This document shows, in pieces, positions 62,843-64,000 of a stretch of DNA of 64,000 nucleotides. Under the pieces are notes generated by a model. The model searched no databases. It saw nothing but the letters and a program-made list of their open reading frames with translations, and was not told where the DNA came from. The stretch spans positions 62,001 to 126,000 of the forward strand of contig CACJWR010000001.1 of NCBI GenBank assembly GCA_902596985.1, in the 5' to 3' direction. The DNA comes from an uncultured Alphaproteobacteria bacterium (GTDB taxonomy: Bacteria > Pseudomonadota > Alphaproteobacteria > Rhodobacterales > Rhodobacteraceae). Position 1 is the stretch's first letter. Each line of letters starts with the position of its first letter. A program made the position numbers and the translations under genes.

Positions 62843-63577
62843 CTATTTCCTTCCATATAGGAAAATTATTTCAAAAGTTGCATTTATAGTGTGAACATCC
62901 TTTTTTGATTTTTTATCTGTAAAATTTTTAAAGTAAAATTTTTCAACCTCCTGAACTAGGTTTTTGGTCGTTAAACTTTTACGCCGCTCAAGAATTGCGT
63001 TTGTCTCACCCATTTCTTTAATATCCAAAAACAAATCTATTATACTCTTATAACTGACCCTAATTATATCTCTATCGACTACACAGTTATTGAGACCAAT
63101 CTTTGTAGCCAAATTACCTACATCTCGTATTTCAGGTAATGGAGAAATTCTTGGGCTCGCTGCTCCAAATATTTTCATTTCAGCTTTGAAGAACGAATCT
63201 CTAAGTTCATTGAGCGTCTCTGATCCAAATAAGCAACACATAAAGTGACCTTCAGATTTTAAAAATTTAATTTTTTCAAAAAAATCACTATATGGGTCAT
63301 TAGACCAATGTAGTTGCATCAGATTTGCATACAAATCAAGTGATTGAGTTTTAGTAATATCGTGGCTAAGTTCCGAGATGGTTACTTTATTAATTTTGCT
63401 CAACTCTTTAAGGTCATTTTTTCTACATCCTTCAATCAGACCATACTTCCAACCCTTGGGTAAATCTAAAATACGATTTTCAAGATCACCGAATACTCTC
63501 TTTAAAAGAAAGCTCCTTGACCTCGATTCTCTTGATCTGATTTTATTTTCTTTAACTCGATTTATATCAAATAACAT
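62843..63577 (-). CDS. NDUFAF5/BioC-like methyltransferase-family protein with altered SAM motif
   Basis: ATG 63577 begins MLFDINRVKENKIRSRES, the usual N-terminus of alphaproteobacterial NDUFAF5-like proteins; the track TTG adds 18 residues. The 244-residue protein has LDLYANLMQLHWSNDP, SEGHFMCCLFGSETLNELR, ASPRISPLPEIRDVG and IKEMGETNAILERR in the right order. The mitochondrial relative hydroxylates a complex I arginine. The glycine-rich SAM loop (usually DxGxGxG) reads YGLIEGCRKND here, with its key glycines lost, so the SAM site may be degenerate. Function is unproven. Confidence 0.8.
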   Translation of the reverse strand: MLFDINRVKENKIRSRESRSRSFLLKRVFGDLENRILDLPKGWKYGLIEGCRKNDLKELSKINKVTISELSHDITKTQSLDLYANLMQLHWSNDPYSDFFEKIKFLKSEGHFMCCLFGSETLNELRDSFFKAEMKIFGAASPRISPLPEIRDVGNLATKIGLNNCVVDRDIIRVSYKSIIDLFLDIKEMGETNAILERRKSLTTKNLVQEVEKFYFKNFTDKKSKKDVHTINATFEIIFLYGRK

Positions 63578-63647
63578 TGATTGTTGATCCAAAAATATTT
63601 TATGATGGAGATACCAACTTTTTCTGTGCAATCATTAGCGTGTTTTT

Positions 63648-64000
63648 ATGCTAGAATTCAACAATAAAGATATGAATTTATTAATTCTACTTAGTGAGAT
63701 AGCCACTATAGAACAATTAGCTCGAAACAAACTTGATAATGCTCTACCTAAGGATTTAAATATATCCAGCTTTTCTGTTTTAAATCATTTTTCTGGCTCG
63801 AAAGCAGAAAAAACCCCTTTGCAATTGGCAAGAAGTTTTCATGTTACTAAAGGAGCTATGACTAATACTTTAACCAAACTCGAAAAACTAGGGTACATCC
63901 ATGTTCGCCCTGACTGGAATGATGCCAGGAAAAAACGTATTTCAATAAGTCAAAGTGGAATAGCTGCTAGGAATTATGCTATGAAATCCATAAAGCCTAT
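63648..64000 (+). CDS. MarR-family transcriptional regulator (3' end outside window)
   Basis: This frame is missing from the ORF track because it runs off the window end. From ATG 63648 it reads 117 residues of a MarR protein: an N-terminal helix (NLLILLSEIATIEQLARNKL), FSVLNHFSG, the recognition helix region FHVTKGAMTNTLTKLEKLGY and the wing RPDWNDARKKRISISQSG with the conserved D-x-R. It is divergent from the NDUFAF5-like gene with a 70-base gap. The effector and targets are unknown. Confidence 0.85.
   Translation, partial: MLEFNNKDMNLLILLSEIATIEQLARNKLDNALPKDLNISSFSVLNHFSGSKAEKTPLQLARSFHVTKGAMTNTLTKLEKLGYIHVRPDWNDARKKRISISQSGIAARNYAMKSIKP

Overview
The window is AT-rich, densely coded bacterial chromosome. 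It has about 66 protein genes, one tRNA and no gap over 300 bases. I saw no insertion sequence, prophage, CRISPR array or rRNA. Gene content points to a marine-type alphaproteobacterium with a streamlined, low-GC genome: separate petA-petB-petC bc1 genes preceded by a trmL-like gene, an hslO/NUDIX/cca run, rbfA-truB-rpsO-pnp, an NDUFAF5-like methyltransferase, a dimethylglycine-dehydrogenase-type demethylase and a non-pyrrolysine MttB homologue. I cannot name a genus from sequence alone. TTG start codons with good ribosome binding sites are common.

Layout. (1) 1-7121 (+): a catabolic run of GcvT-domain FAD demethylase (cut by the window edge), MttB-family methyltransferase, small lipoprotein, acyl-CoA dehydrogenase, family III CoA-transferase and PfkB kinase. 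(2) 7114-11040: an IlvB-like ThDP enzyme, a lone protein that aligns over its length with ribosome recycling factor, and two uncharacterised envelope or membrane proteins. (3) 11025-17432: iron and metal genes. A sterol-desaturase-fold protein heads fbpA-fbpB, and a DUF4856 protein is divergent from a putative 10-TM manganese/heavy-metal exporter, with a near-consensus Fur box between them. (4) 17435-22559: metabolic singletons. (5) 22585-25208: a copper module, DUF4396-cytochrome c-CopC-CopD, divergent from a CueR/HmrR-type regulator; the shared intergenic region carries a MerR-type promoter with a 19-bp spacer. (6) 25264-34967: a seven-gene chemosensory operon (multi-CheW-like protein, CheB, CheY, CheA, unknown, CheR, MCP) divergent from an unusual cassette of two minimal cyclic-nucleotide-binding-fold proteins flanking an unknown protein. 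(7) 35187-39917: a zinc module with znuA (long His/Asp repeat), a Zur-like palindrome and zur-znuC-znuB-CobW. (8) 39933-64000: housekeeping genes, including lysine/peptidoglycan (dapF, dapB, mltB), tRNA modification (mtaB, trmL, truB, cca), bc1 complex, haem (hemF, hemH), aroC, hslO, rbfA, rpsO and pnp, plus a two-domain GSCFA/GDSH protein and an MarR gene cut by the window edge.

The best candidates for something undescribed are the stand-alone RRF-like protein (8788-9444) and the CNB-X-CNB cassette facing the chemosensory operon (33413-34967). Smaller surprises are an fbpB reading frame with no ATG, GTG or TTG at its natural start, a DapF with serine at the second catalytic cysteine position, and an NDUFAF5-like protein whose SAM-binding motif looks eroded. 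All family assignments rest on reading motifs by eye; no database search was run.
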